From contig NC_009043.1 of assembly GCF_000209165.1 (NCBI RefSeq), forward strand, positions 1,772,001 to 1,836,000: a stretch of DNA of 64,000 bases, written 5' to 3'. The notes below the pieces were generated by a model, which did no database searches, was not told the DNA's origin, and saw only the letters and a program-made list of their open reading frames with translations. Positions 19,425 to 29,816 of this stretch are shown piece after piece. Origin of the DNA: Scheffersomyces stipitis CBS 6054 (lineage: Eukaryota; Ascomycota; Pichiomycetes; Serinales; Debaryomycetaceae). The position numbers were made by a program, and so were the translations under genes. Each line of letters opens with the position of its first letter. The stretch's first letter is position 1.

Positions 19425-22400
19425 TTAACCAAGATTCTCTATGTAGCCATGTTTCTCTTCACCACGGCCACCAATCTTCAACATCTCGCGATATGCCCGA
19501 ACTAAAAGGGCAACGTCGTCCATCACCATGTTTAGCGATTTACCGCTTTTGATATCGAGAACACCTTCCTCTCCATGGGCAATACTCATCTGTTGTCTAA
19601 GGTATAAGGTGGTAACACAACTTTCTATTCTGGTGACAATGTGATTCAATAGCGCAATTAAATCACCTTCCTTGAAGGTAGTATTCATCTTTTCAGAAAT
19701 AACTCCCGAAGAATTCAGGAATCCCTCATTAACAAATGAGCCTCCGTTGAGGCCAGAACAGATGTTTTCCAATCTCAAGGAAATCGTTCTTAAACCATAA
19801 ATACTATCGACAGGCAAGGCACCGACAACTCTGGTACTCAAATTGAATTCTTGATTCTGTGACATCCGCTTCTCGAAAATCTCAAATCTAATCTTAAGTT
19901 TGGAAGTGTATACCAATGTGATTGGTTCAGGGGTTTCCAAGCCCTTCAACTTTCTTTCTCCCAATTTGAAGTAATGGTAACCATTGTCCTCAATCGATGC
20001 GATTTCTCGTTCAATGATCTCACCAGCACGAGGGTTACCTTGATAAGCATCGAATAATGTCATCTTTCCTTCACTAATTTCTTCGTGAATCTTGTGCAAA
20101 GCATCGAATTCATCCAAGAAGTCTGAACTAACAGCAATTTGACCACCGTCTGCTACAGCACTGATACGCGAAGCTCTATTCACCATTGGCCCAAAGTAGT
20201 CCATTCTTCCTGTCACCACATCGGTTTCACATACTGGCGAACCCCAATGTATACCCATACGAACCGACAAACCTCTGAAAATGACCTGACCTTTACCATC
20301 AGTGACCTCGCAACATTGGTCCGTTTCCAAAATTTCTGAGGGCCAGTCTGCAGTTAACAAGTTCTGCTGCACATTGAAACACCAGAGCAAGGCAGATGTG
20401 GGCGAAGGGAAGGACACCATGAACGCATCACCTTCGGTCTTGACTTCATAACCACCTACAATTCTCAACTGACGACGCATTATCGAATTGTGAGTCTTGA
20501 TAGCGGATCTCATTGGAACTGGATAGGCGTCCCATAACAAGGTGGAATTTTTGATATCGGTAAAAACTAAAGCCAATTCTCCTACCGGGGGCTCAATCTC
20601 ATCGTCAAGACGTCTTAAAGATGAATCACCAGTTGTGGCTACTCTATCTCTTCTCTTCTTAGCAATCACATCAGACTCTCTTCCAAGATTGTTGTACAAC
20701 CCGTTTGAACCAAATTTCAGCCTGTTTGATTTCTGCTCACCAAGAGTTATCACAATAACGGCAATCTTATCTGTTGCTCCGTAGCAGATAGCATAATCTC
20801 TCAATTTCTGTGCGGCCAACATTGGATCGTCCTTTTCCTGTCTTAAAATATCAACTGCAAGTTCATATGAAATGTAGTCCCACATGATCTTGTTAGCTAC
20901 AACAATCATATCATCAGCAGCAGTTAACGAAATTGACGAAATATCAGGACCACTGTGTGTATGTGGCAAATAGTTGAAGAACCCAACACCACGAGCAACA
21001 GGCAAATCTCCATCCAAAGCACCATCGCCAGAGACATATCCACCTGAAGCTCTAATTCTTTCGAATTCACTACGACTTGTAGGATCGTGTCTATTGGTAA
21101 GAAGTACATGGTCACCGTTATTACGAGACAAAATGGCTGCAGTGTCTCCACAATTGGCAGTGTACAATTTTTTGTCCTTGATGTAGATGACAGTCACAGA
21201 ACAACCGGCTCTTCCATCGTCAGCAAGATTCAAATCGACGGCTTCTTTCAACATCTGAGGGGTGGCAGCAAATGAGTTGCATTTCTTGGCTGCAAGGATT
21301 CCATTAATCTCCTTGTTAAGCGAAAGGAAAGTTCTGCGAAGAGCATCGTTAATTTCTTCATCAGACTTAACCTTTTCTAGCTCGTGAGTGAAATGTGATA
21401 CAAAGAGATTTTTCGCCAAAGATGAGACTCTATGACCTTGGTTTGGTGCACCTCTCTTACCATCAAAGGTACAAATAAGCACTTCGTTTTCATTGCCTCT
21501 GAATTTCTGGATAAAGACATCTCGGCTAGAAACAAATTCTCTCAAACCCATAGAGTCGGAAACACCGTAGCCGATGTTGTCTAATTCAGACGATGTTGTA
21601 CGGATACGCATTTCAGTGCTCTGGTCTGGAACTGCAGTAGTAGTCAAAGTAACATCAATTAGTCCCAACACCTTCAAGTTTTTCAACACCAACAAACTGT
21701 CAAAGAATTCACCTGTTTCTTGGTTCTTTACATGACTCAGTTTGATTTCAAATCTCTTGTTACCGGAGAAATTCAAATATTTCAAGTTCTTGTTCCAGTG
21801 CCAACTCCAATCGTACGGCCAATTGGAGATGTTGTACTTCAATTGATTAGAACCAACATCCAAATGTTGTAAATTGGTGAGTTTACTCAATTCAGCTGGC
21901 AAAGAGACCAATTTGTTATTGTTGACGAATAAGAGTTTCAATGCCTTTAAGTTTTCCAAATCATCTGCTGGCAATGTCGCAATTTCATTTCCTGATAAAT
22001 AAACTTCTGTCAAACGAGTTAATCTTCGCATTGCACCTTCAGGGATTTCAAGAATATCGTTATACGACAAATTCAACGACTTCAACGAAACCAAAAATGA
22101 AATGGACTCAAAACAGTCATCGCCCAATCTATTATCTGCTAGCGTCAAAACTAGTAAGCTATCAGCCATCGATGTAAAGGAGGTTCCAAATGTCGAAGAC
22201 GAGCTACTTTGCTCGTCCATGTCGTAATCGTTGTCAACCGATTCTGCACCATTCTTATTAGAATCCAGATCTGAAGCAAAATTACTAGATGGACGTCTGG
22301 AATCAATCTCAGAAACAGGGGTCATGCTACTTATTCCACCATCCACAGTGAAGTTTCTAAAGTTCACCGTAGAAGACACTCTCTTGGCAACTGATATGGG

Positions 22401-25400
22401 AGGCTTAGGGAAAGAGCTCAAAATGTTCGAAGAAACATTTAATACCGACAATGACTTCAAGAGCCAGATATCATCAGGCAAAGATTGCAAATTATTTGAA
22501 TGTATATCCAAGATTTGCAAGGACGACAATTTTCCGATAGTAGATGGCAAAGACAGTAAGTTATTTCCAAAAACGGATAACGACGCCAACTTTTGCAAAT
22601 TCCCTAATTCATTGGGCAAAGTAACCAAATGGTTCTTATCTAACACAAATTTCTCGATGTTTGGAATTTTAGTTATGAACTCGTCAGGAATAGACGTAAT
22701 TTTGGCTTTGGACAAGTCCACTATAGTTAGATATTGAAGCATATTGTCAAAATGCAAGGATGTGATGGGGTTTCTATCAAAGTGAAGCAATCTCATGTTC
22801 TCCATCTGGTCAACGAAAGCTGACACATTGTTCTTCGAGAAATAGGCTACTTCCAAATTAGGCAAAGAACCCAATACATCGACGTTGGAAAGGAGGTTAT
22901 AACGAATATCTAATCTTTTCAATGCTGTCATTTTAGCAAAATAATCCGGAAGCGACTTACTCAACTTGTTTGTGCAAAGATTCAACTTTGATAAGTTTGT
23001 CAACTTGTTGATGGATTCTGGTAAACTCGCCAAATCATTGTAGGACATGTCCAAATCTTTCAAATTGCTTAATTCGGAGATAGACTCTGGATATACGCTG
23101 AAATAGTTGGATGATAAGTTTAAGACTTCCAAGTTCTTCAATCTTGAAAAGGATTTAGGCAAAGTAGTCAATTGATTAGAGTTCAATTTTAAATGAGTCA
23201 AGTTCTTTAAGTGACTGAATTTGGATGGTAAATCGTCCAAGAAATTTTTCTCCATGTCAAGGTGGGTCAACTTTTTGGCTTCAAGGAAATTCAAAGGAAA
23301 CTTAGAACAGCCATTCTTGGAGAAGTTGATGCTAATCAAGTTATTGCACGATTGGATGAAGTCAAGTGGAATATATATTGATGGGTTGTCGGCCACATTC
23401 AATTTTTCTATTTCGTAGGTGTGTTGATGGAAGATTATGGGTATGTTCTTCAAGTTTAGGCCAGCTATGTTGACGTCGACGTAGTCTCTCGACAACATAG
23501 TTTCTTCTTCATGGGTCAAGTTTCTTAAGTTTATATTTTCAACCACAAACTTGCACAAATACGATAAATCTTCTCTTCCAATTATCTTCAAGTTATCATT
23601 ATCTGTATAACCACTCAACAATAGCAAGCCCAATTGGATTTTTAGTGGTTTTTCGAACGGTTCCAATACCTTGACACAATTGCCAATATAAACCGAAATC
23701 TGGTAGTTGGAGATAGATTCCAAGAAGAACTTACGTTGGGCAATTGCCAACAATTCGGCTGTCGTAGTTTCTAAAGAACACAAGATGGTTGTGAATGTGT
23801 TGTCCTCTCTAAAAACACGAACAATATGGTTAGGGGGTTTTCCCGTTTTTGAATCAAGCTCACCTTGAATTATATGAGACAGTTGTCGGGTACCATATAG
23901 CACTGGCAAGTCAGACATTCTTCTGAACTCCTGTCTTTCTACAAGTTTTTTCTGCAAATGGTGGCCCTCATCATGACTATCGTTCAGTGATATGCTTCCA
24001 ATAGAAGATGATAGCGAACCCACATCAAGATGGTTATGAATATCGTCATTGACTTCCTTTTCATCCGTATCGTCAGAGTCAGAAAGTGCCAAATCTATTG
24101 TTCGTATAGGGTTCATGTTCTGGTCGAGCTGAACATCCCAACTGTCAGGAGCCTTCCACACAGCCTTACTCTCTGGAACAGGACCAGCGGGTCCAGAGAT
24201 GCTACCAGTACCTAAACTTTGTATCAGCAACTGCGATTTTTGAGTAGCAATGTTGCCTCTGCCATCGTGTATGGCTTCAGCTGCGTTGGTGGAAGAATCC
24301 GAAAACGAGCTCTTGTTTCTGGGATCTTCCGGCAGTTTGATGATCCCGTGCATTTCGTCAAGGTTCATATCTAAGTCAAACGTTGTTCCCACCACCTTAG
24401 CTGAATCTGAATCCAGCTCTTTGGGTTCCTCTTTGATAGAAGGCGATATAGGTGTTGTTGGGACAGCAGAAGTCAGAGCTGCTCGTTGAGGTGCCAATGC
24501 TTCCTCCAACATACGCAGAAACTGTTCATGGCCCACAAGAGAAGGGTGATGAGGATGATGATGATGGTGGTGGTGGTGTTCTAATGAAATTGACGGCATT
24601 CTGAACTTGTGTTTAGAGACAGTATCTGCAGTGTCGGAGCTGGCACTTTTTCGCTGGGACAGAGGCTGTTGTGGGCCGATGGCTGTGCCTAGCGAAGCAG
24701 AAAGAGATTGTGCTCTATGAGAAGTAGAAGGAACCGAAGACGAAGGTGACCCAGAAACTCCAGAAATAGAAGCAGAAGCAGAAACGGAGCCACTAGAAAC
24801 GGCACCAGCTGCAGGAGTAGAGAGAGAACCCAGCGCTGGCGAGTTTGAAAGAGCTCCTACAGTAATCGAGTTATTTCTGCTAGTCACGGGTGTAGTTACA
24901 TCGTGTTCCGTGATTGGCTCCGATTTGGTCGTTTCGCCAGAGTGTGCTGAAGAATCTGAATCTTTACGACTCGAATAGATGAGTTTACCTAAAAGGGAGC
25001 CACTCTTCTTCTTGAACCGCGGCTTGATTGGCTGCGACAACGGAGGTATATTGGCAATTGCTTTGGGCCGCCTGTTGGCGTGGAAGCCGCGGTAATTGTC
25101 TTTCAAGCTGGAAACACTATCGTTCCCACTGTCAGCTACATCCAGCGGTGGCCCTTCAGATGGCAAAGACACGATAGAAGAACGCGGCAGATAGGTATCC
25201 GTGTTTTTACGGAGCAATGGCGACCGGTCTACTGGCGATCTTCCAGTAGCCTTGTGCTCGTATTTATAGTTGAAGAGCTGGTCGTCGTTGGCGGGATTTG
25301 ATACGGAATTCACCAGAGACTGCGATGACATGGTAGGCGACAGCTCAATCGTCAGTCTCATTTTCGTCCCGGAAGTCTGTGCATTCGAATTGACATTGGA

Positions 25401-25757
25401 ATTGACTTGGGAATTGCTATTCGTCGCATTGGCTATGTTGGGGAGAGTAGTGCTGTTACTACTAGTTCTTTCATTTCCAGTACCAGTAGTCACTTTCTGA
25501 CTGACGATTGTCCCTGTTGCTAAGGCTGATTGCTGTATTGACGTCAAATTGGCCGTGGGAGAAAGCGGCCTGTCGATATCATATGCTGTCGAATTCTGTA
25601 TCGCTGAAGCACTGCTGCCGTGATGCTGCTGGAAAATCAGATTCAGCTGGTGAACCAGAGCCAGGTGTCGCTCGTGCTCAGCCAGTTCTGAGGAGGCCAG
25701 AAGAGAGAACTGCGACTTCAAGTTGTTCTTGGACTTGTCGCGTCGAAGGAAACTCAT
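19425..25757 (-). CDS. CYR1: Adenylate cyclase
   Basis: 2,110 aa. It makes cAMP for PKA, downstream of Ras and CO2/nutrient signals. Domain order is the fungal one. A Ser-rich N-terminus carries an eight-His run near residue 394. A Ras-associating domain follows at about 640-720 (HIVRVFREDNTFTTILCSLE), then a long leucine-rich repeat array (about 766-1330). The PP2C-like domain (about 1389-1672) contains CTFDGKRG and TANCGDTAAIL. The class III cyclase domain (about 1729-1922) has the metal-binding Asp in FTDIKNSTLLW and the second in KTEGDAFMVSF. The C-terminal tail should bind CAP/Srv2. The ATG at 25757 (MSFLRRDKSKNN) is preceded by only two in-frame codons. All key catalytic motifs are intact. 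Confidence 0.95.
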   Translation of the reverse strand: MSFLRRDKSKNNLKSQFSLLASSELAEHERHLALVHQLNLIFQQHHGSSASAIQNSTAYDIDRPLSPTANLTSIQQSALATGTIVSQKVTTGTGNERTSSNSTTLPNIANATNSNSQVNSNVNSNAQTSGTKMRLTIELSPTMSSQSLVNSVSNPANDDQLFNYKYEHKATGRSPVDRSPLLRKNTDTYLPRSSIVSLPSEGPPLDVADSGNDSVSSLKDNYRGFHANRRPKAIANIPPLSQPIKPRFKKKSGSLLGKLIYSSRKDSDSSAHSGETTKSEPITEHDVTTPVTSRNNSITVGALSNSPALGSLSTPAAGAVSSGSVSASASISGVSGSPSSSVPSTSHRAQSLSASLGTAIGPQQPLSQRKSASSDTADTVSKHKFRMPSISLEHHHHHHHHPHHPSLVGHEQFLRMLEEALAPQRAALTSAVPTTPISPSIKEEPKELDSDSAKVVGTTFDLDMNLDEMHGIIKLPEDPRNKSSFSDSSTNAAEAIHDGRGNIATQKSQLLIQSLGTGSISGPAGPVPESKAVWKAPDSWDVQLDQNMNPIRTIDLALSDSDDTDEKEVNDDIHNHLDVGSLSSSIGSISLNDSHDEGHHLQKKLVERQEFRRMSDLPVLYGTRQLSHIIQGELDSKTGKPPNHIVRVFREDNTFTTILCSLETTTAELLAIAQRKFFLESISNYQISVYIGNCVKVLEPFEKPLKIQLGLLLLSGYTDNDNLKIIGREDLSYLCKFVVENINLRNLTHEEETMLSRDYVDVNIAGLNLKNIPIIFHQHTYEIEKLNVADNPSIYIPLDFIQSCNNLISINFSKNGCSKFPLNFLEAKKLTHLDMEKNFLDDLPSKFSHLKNLTHLKLNSNQLTTLPKSFSRLKNLEVLNLSSNYFSVYPESISELSNLKDLDMSYNDLASLPESINKLTNLSKLNLCTNKLSKSLPDYFAKMTALKRLDIRYNLLSNVDVLGSLPNLEVAYFSKNNVSAFVDQMENMRLLHFDRNPITSLHFDNMLQYLTIVDLSKAKITSIPDEFITKIPNIEKFVLDKNHLVTLPNELGNLQKLASLSVFGNNLLSLPSTIGKLSSLQILDIHSNNLQSLPDDIWLLKSLSVLNVSSNILSSFPKPPISVAKRVSSTVNFRNFTVDGGISSMTPVSEIDSRRPSSNFASDLDSNKNGAESVDNDYDMDEQSSSSSTFGTSFTSMADSLLVLTLADNRLGDDCFESISFLVSLKSLNLSYNDILEIPEGAMRRLTRLTEVYLSGNEIATLPADDLENLKALKLLFVNNNKLVSLPAELSKLTNLQHLDVGSNQLKYNISNWPYDWSWHWNKNLKYLNFSGNKRFEIKLSHVKNQETGEFFDSLLVLKNLKVLGLIDVTLTTTAVPDQSTEMRIRTTSSELDNIGYGVSDSMGLREFVSSRDVFIQKFRGNENEVLICTFDGKRGAPNQGHRVSSLAKNLFVSHFTHELEKVKSDEEINDALRRTFLSLNKEINGILAAKKCNSFAATPQMLKEAVDLNLADDGRAGCSVTVIYIKDKKLYTANCGDTAAILSRNNGDHVLLTNRHDPTSRSEFERIRASGGYVSGDGALDGDLPVARGVGFFNYLPHTHSGPDISSISLTAADDMIVVANKIMWDYISYELAVDILRQEKDDPMLAAQKLRDYAICYGATDKIAVIVITLGEQKSNRLKFGSNGLYNNLGRESDVIAKKRRDRVATTGDSSLRRLDDEIEPPVGELALVFTDIKNSTLLWDAYPVPMRSAIKTHNSIMRRQLRIVGGYEVKTEGDAFMVSFPSPTSALLWCFNVQQNLLTADWPSEILETDQCCEVTDGKGQVIFRGLSVRMGIHWGSPVCETDVVTGRMDYFGPMVNRASRISAVADGGQIAVSSDFLDEFDALHKIHEEISEGKMTLFDAYQGNPRAGEIIEREIASIEDNGYHYFKLGERKLKGLETPEPITLVYTSKLKIRFEIFEKRMSQNQEFNLSTRVVGALPVDSIYGLRTISLRLENICSGLNGGSFVNEGFLNSSGVISEKMNTTFKEGDLIALLNHIVTRIESCVTTLYLRQQMSIAHGEEGVLDIKSGKSLNMVMDDVALLVRAYREMLKIGGRGEEKHGYIENLG

Positions 25758-27377
25758 GGTCAAATGGAATTCTTGGAGCTGAAGGAAACAGCATTCATCT
25801 ACAATCAGTTAACTAATGGAAAAAAAAGGATCGAACTGGTATATAGTTATCACGTGATACATTACGGGGCGTCGTGGGGCCGCTGGAATGGACGTTGTTA
25901 TCGCGAGAGGCACGTGATGACAGGAAAGAGATGATAGGCTGGTATTGTCTTATGGTCTCCCCGATACAGTGGAAGTAGAATATGTCCCACAGTAAAGTTG
26001 TAATAGATGTCTAAGTTCGCAGCTGCTGGTATGATAGTACTGATGTATACTTTTAAGGAGTACATTAAGTTACTTTTAAGGTGCAGTATAGTGTGTATTG
26101 ATTCGTTGGTGATATATTTATAAAAAGTCCGCTAAATACTGAAATTACACTACGGCCTATAATACAAGAAACAATGAGATAAGATCTCCATCCAGACATT
26201 ACTTATTAGATAATTGTAGCGCTGTCGTCTGCTAATGAAATGTTTATTCGTACAAATTTAGTGGTTGGTTGCGAAATAATGAGAAATTGCAGCGCAGTAT
26301 ACTTTTCGCATCCATGTGATTTGCACCCAAATGCAGGCGGTCCATACCGTCAACGACTTGCAAAAGGTATGACTTACGACCGTTGGTGTGATGGCAGATA
26401 TGTGCTTGGCTGATTTTACGGGACGTGTGTTTCGGACGTGTTGTGTTTAACGTTGGTGTGGTGTTCATCGCAGGAAGCTGTATACATCATAGGGCAGCAG
26501 CTGGCAGTTAGCTACTGCACCAAAACTGAAGGGCCATAGTTAACCACCTTGTGGAGATGTAGGGTGCAGCCTCAATCTAATGGCAACTAGAACCAGAGTC
26601 TGAAGCGCGGTAGGGGGTATTGTTCTAATAGATCAAAATATCCAGCAGACTCTGGGAGATACAGACGAAGCCTAGAGAATCGTCAGATGTACAATAGACA
26701 TGCAAAGTAGCAGATAAATGCGTAGACAACGGAGACAAACATACAGGTGTCACAGAATCTAGACTAACAGCTATCTGACTACTTTACAAGATGATATGTC
26801 CATAGACCCATGCTCACGTCTGGACCCTCCTGTAGAGAAGTTTTTGTAGCTGGTACTGGCCGCCTCGTTAGTGTATTCTGAGCAGAATCTTCTCAATAGG
26901 GACAAATTCGCAGTGGCACAAACATCAAATAGACGAGCAAGGTTACCTGATTTCGTAGCAATTGAGTAATGATTCGGGGGGATACGGTTGAATCGAATTT
27001 GTAGGTGCTTTCTTTTCTTGATCATTAGCTCCCTTTGATAGTCTTGAACTTAGCAAAGGTCTTGTAGAGTCTCTTGACTTCAACTATACACCCACTATTT
27101 TATACGTTTTCACAGTTTTTGTCTTTTGAAGATTCAATTGTTTCACAGCTTGGGATTGTGGTTGTCGCTCTTTTTTCGTCCCCAGGTCGTGCTTTTAATG
27201 TTCAGGTGAAATCCACCCGCCATTATTATATTATTGTTTGACGTGTCCCATACAGGTCTTGGTTGTTTCCATTGTGATTTGATTTGATTTAATTGTCTTT
27301 GACTACTTCTTGTTTACTTGTCACTTTCAACTTCATCTCGTTGTCTCCAGTTTTTTCTATACTCTGCTCTGCTGGAT
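25758..27377. promoter_or_regulatory. Divergent intergenic region CYR1 / LMO1
   Basis: About 1.6 kb. Two CACGTGAT sites (25851 and 25911) lie 94-160 bp upstream of the CYR1 ATG. The rest is mixed sequence with GC-richer patches. Small minus-strand frames at 26244-26468 and 26771-27025 have no recognisable features. I searched by eye for tRNA T-loops and found none. Confidence 0.45.
25851..25916. promoter_or_regulatory. Pair of CACGTGAT E-boxes upstream of CYR1
   Basis: TATCACGTGATAC (core 25851-25856, itself a palindrome) and GGCACGTGATG (core 25911-25916) are 60 bp apart. The TCACGTGA form is the classical Cbf1-type site. Confidence 0.5.
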
Positions 27378-29451
27378 ATGACTGACTCTTCTCGAAGCAT
27401 AAACCACAAGCTCAACGAGTTGTTGAGCAAAAGTACGTTCTACTTCCTGCTGGAAAGTGAAAAATTCGCAAGATCAACTTGTGAAAAACAAACCTGAAAT
27501 TTCAACATGACTAACACTGTCTTTTCTAGCCACCGTCAACAAGGCCAAACTCGATGCCCCGACCTCGCTCAACTATGCTGCTATCCTCCGAGCCAACATA
27601 CTCGGCAAGGATAAACAGGAAAAGGTCAATTCTATTGTGGTTCTAGCTAAACTCTTGGATTGCATACTAGGCTCCGAAGCCGTTTCCAGTCAGTTCTCGA
27701 CGGTGATGGACCGCACGTTGTTCACGACCCTTTTCTCTATCATCAGCTCCAACATGTCGTCGGAGACATACAAGGCCATCTTGAAGATCACGGGAATCGT
27801 TGTTTCCGGAGGAATCTTTGTAGCTAAGGAAGACTCACTCGATAAGTACTTGCCTGTGTTCGAGTCGTTGATCGAGTACTTGGACGTTATCGATATCGTC
27901 ACTCACAAGCTCTATCTCCAAGACAGCAAGATTACATACAACTCCATAAAGTTGGTCACGGACTTGATCAACAAGGCACTTAGGTTCAAGTATGATGGGA
28001 TCATCACTTTAGCGGGTCGAATGAAGCATGTCACCTTTTTCAGCACCGTAGGCAACCTCATTGAGACTGACGACAAGTCCATCTTAGATGCCACCGAGTA
28101 TCTCAAGATCGCATACTACAACTTGAACGAATATTTGAACAACTCCAGATTCGACTTGTCCATTAAGTCACACCAGGTCATGTTGAACAACCTCTTTATC
28201 TACTTGGAAGTGTCGTTAAACGAGTACGGCACACCAGCTACGACCGAAGAATATATCAAAGCGGGCTTCACCGAAAATCCGCGTAATTTTGTCATCGAAA
28301 ATTTCTCGTTATTGTTGGCCATGAACCTCAAGATCTTCTTGAAAGACCCTAATTTCACATTCAAAAAGAGGTTCCATGAAGAGTTGATGATGAGCAACCA
28401 TTCTAGGACCTTTCCATTATTCTTGTTCATGGACAGATGTACCCAGATGTGGATCGACATATTTCACAGAAAAGACAAGTACCCCTTTATATATTCTTCT
28501 GTGTTGAGCTGGGAGTTAATGATATACTACACCATGAACAACTGCTTGATCTTGTGGCAGGAAACAAAGGCACAACTAGACAACGGACTGGACATTGATA
28601 AGATCTTCCAGTTGCTCCTTTCAAACATAGACTCATTGGAAATCGAGATGTCCAAGAAATTGAAGTCCGTGGAGGATTGTCTTGATATAACTTCATCTAA
28701 GACTGGCGAAGAAATGAGACGTACCCAAGTATTGCGAATTAAGGACCAGCAGATGAATCAATGGAAGCCCAAATTCACCGAGTTCAACAAAGTATTGGCT
28801 ACAGAAGTGTTAGACTTTGTGTCGGAGCAAAGAGTAATACAGTTGCTTAAGGGTTCTTGGGTCTTTACCGAAGCTCATGGAGAAAGCACTTTACGAAATA
28901 CCAACTTGAGGAAAGGTGCATATCCCAAGTATTACTTCCTTACCCTTGCACCTAACAGAACAGCCATTTACTATAAGGAATACCTTGAAAAGCCTGCGTT
29001 AAATCCATCCTACGAAGAATTAGAAGGCAGAGCCATCCGTCTAAGAGATATACATGAATTCAGCTCTACAAAGGTCGGTGAGCACATAGGAGAAGAAGAA
29101 AAGAGACACAACAGTATGCTAATTTCCATCAAGGGGACGATTTCCTACGAGAGAATCACGCTATTAGGAGAAAACAACAAGAAATTGTTAAGTTTCTATA
29201 CCGACACAGAAGTCAACAAGTACGTTTGGCTAGATGGCCTTAAAATGTTAAAGGGGATGTTCAGTCCTGGCCAATTGTCAAACGACACCCAAAGACAGAT
29301 AGAATTATTAATTGACATAAGAAGAAACACCCAGTTGCTTGCATTAGAAAATAAAAGCGTCAAACCGTCCGCGACTGACGATGATGAGGATGACGAGTAC
29401 TATGACTTGGACGAGTTGACGGCTATTACGGACAATTTCCACTATAGATAG
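27378..29451 (+). CDS. LMO1: ELMO-family protein with C-terminal PH domain, one intron
   Basis: The spliced product is 658 aa, close to S. cerevisiae Lmo1 (about 665 aa). Lmo1 works with the DOCK-family GEF Dck1 on a Rho-family GTPase (Rho5) in stress and mitophagy signalling. Exon 1 is 27378-27432 (MTDSSRSINHKLNELLSK), the intron is 27433-27529, and exon 2 runs 27530-29451. The frame continues exactly across the junction. The N-terminal about 400 residues are armadillo-like helices. The C-terminal part (about 450-600) reads as a PH domain: VIQLLKGSWVFTE, YPKYYFLTLAPNRTAIYYKE, and a final helix VNKYVWLDGLKMLKG. The acidic tail DDDEDDEYYDLDEL follows. Without splicing, the only start for the long frame would be a GTG at 27637. 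Confidence 0.85.
27433..27529 (+). other. Spliceosomal intron of LMO1 (97 bp)
   Basis: The donor is GTACGT at 27433, the branch point TGACTAAC is near 27508-27515, and the acceptor is TTTTCTAG ending at 27529. Splicing after one base of a codon (A + CC = Thr) joins exon 1 to the long frame with no shift. The unspliced transcript would reach a TGA about 20 codons into the intron. Confidence 0.85.
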
Positions 29452-29816
29452 GATATATATATTAAAATCAATAGTTGCAAAATGTCGCAGCAACTTGTCA
29501 TGATGACGACATAATTACACGACATCACAGATACCAGATCAAGTAAAAGACGACACCAGTCGGAGAGGCAACAATTCAATAGCGAGATTTATATTGGCTT
29601 GACATATGTTATGAGTCTAATTCCAATGTTAAAGTAGTCCTTATTTCCGGTTTCTTCTTTATTCTTTATTCTTTATTCTTAACTACTATTATAGAAATGC
29701 GATGGAGAATATGATCTGCAGGATCACAAATTTATTTCTGCGATGTGAAAAATCTCAGAAACTCATCTCATAGAACTCAGAAGAAATTAGCAGCAAGAAC
29801 CTCACAAAAGTCAAAA
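29452..29816. other. Intergenic region LMO1 / DRS1 with short tandem repeat
   Basis: About 365 bp. A 7-bp tandem repeat (TTCTTTA three times plus TTCTT) spans 29655-29680, a pyrimidine-rich promoter element upstream of DRS1. The DRS1 frame is open back to a GTG at 29745. Confidence 0.5.

Noticed and set aside
26244..27025. Two short minus-strand frames in the CYR1/LMO1 interval
   Set aside because: No motif or membrane/signal pattern; separated, short and in a promoter region.
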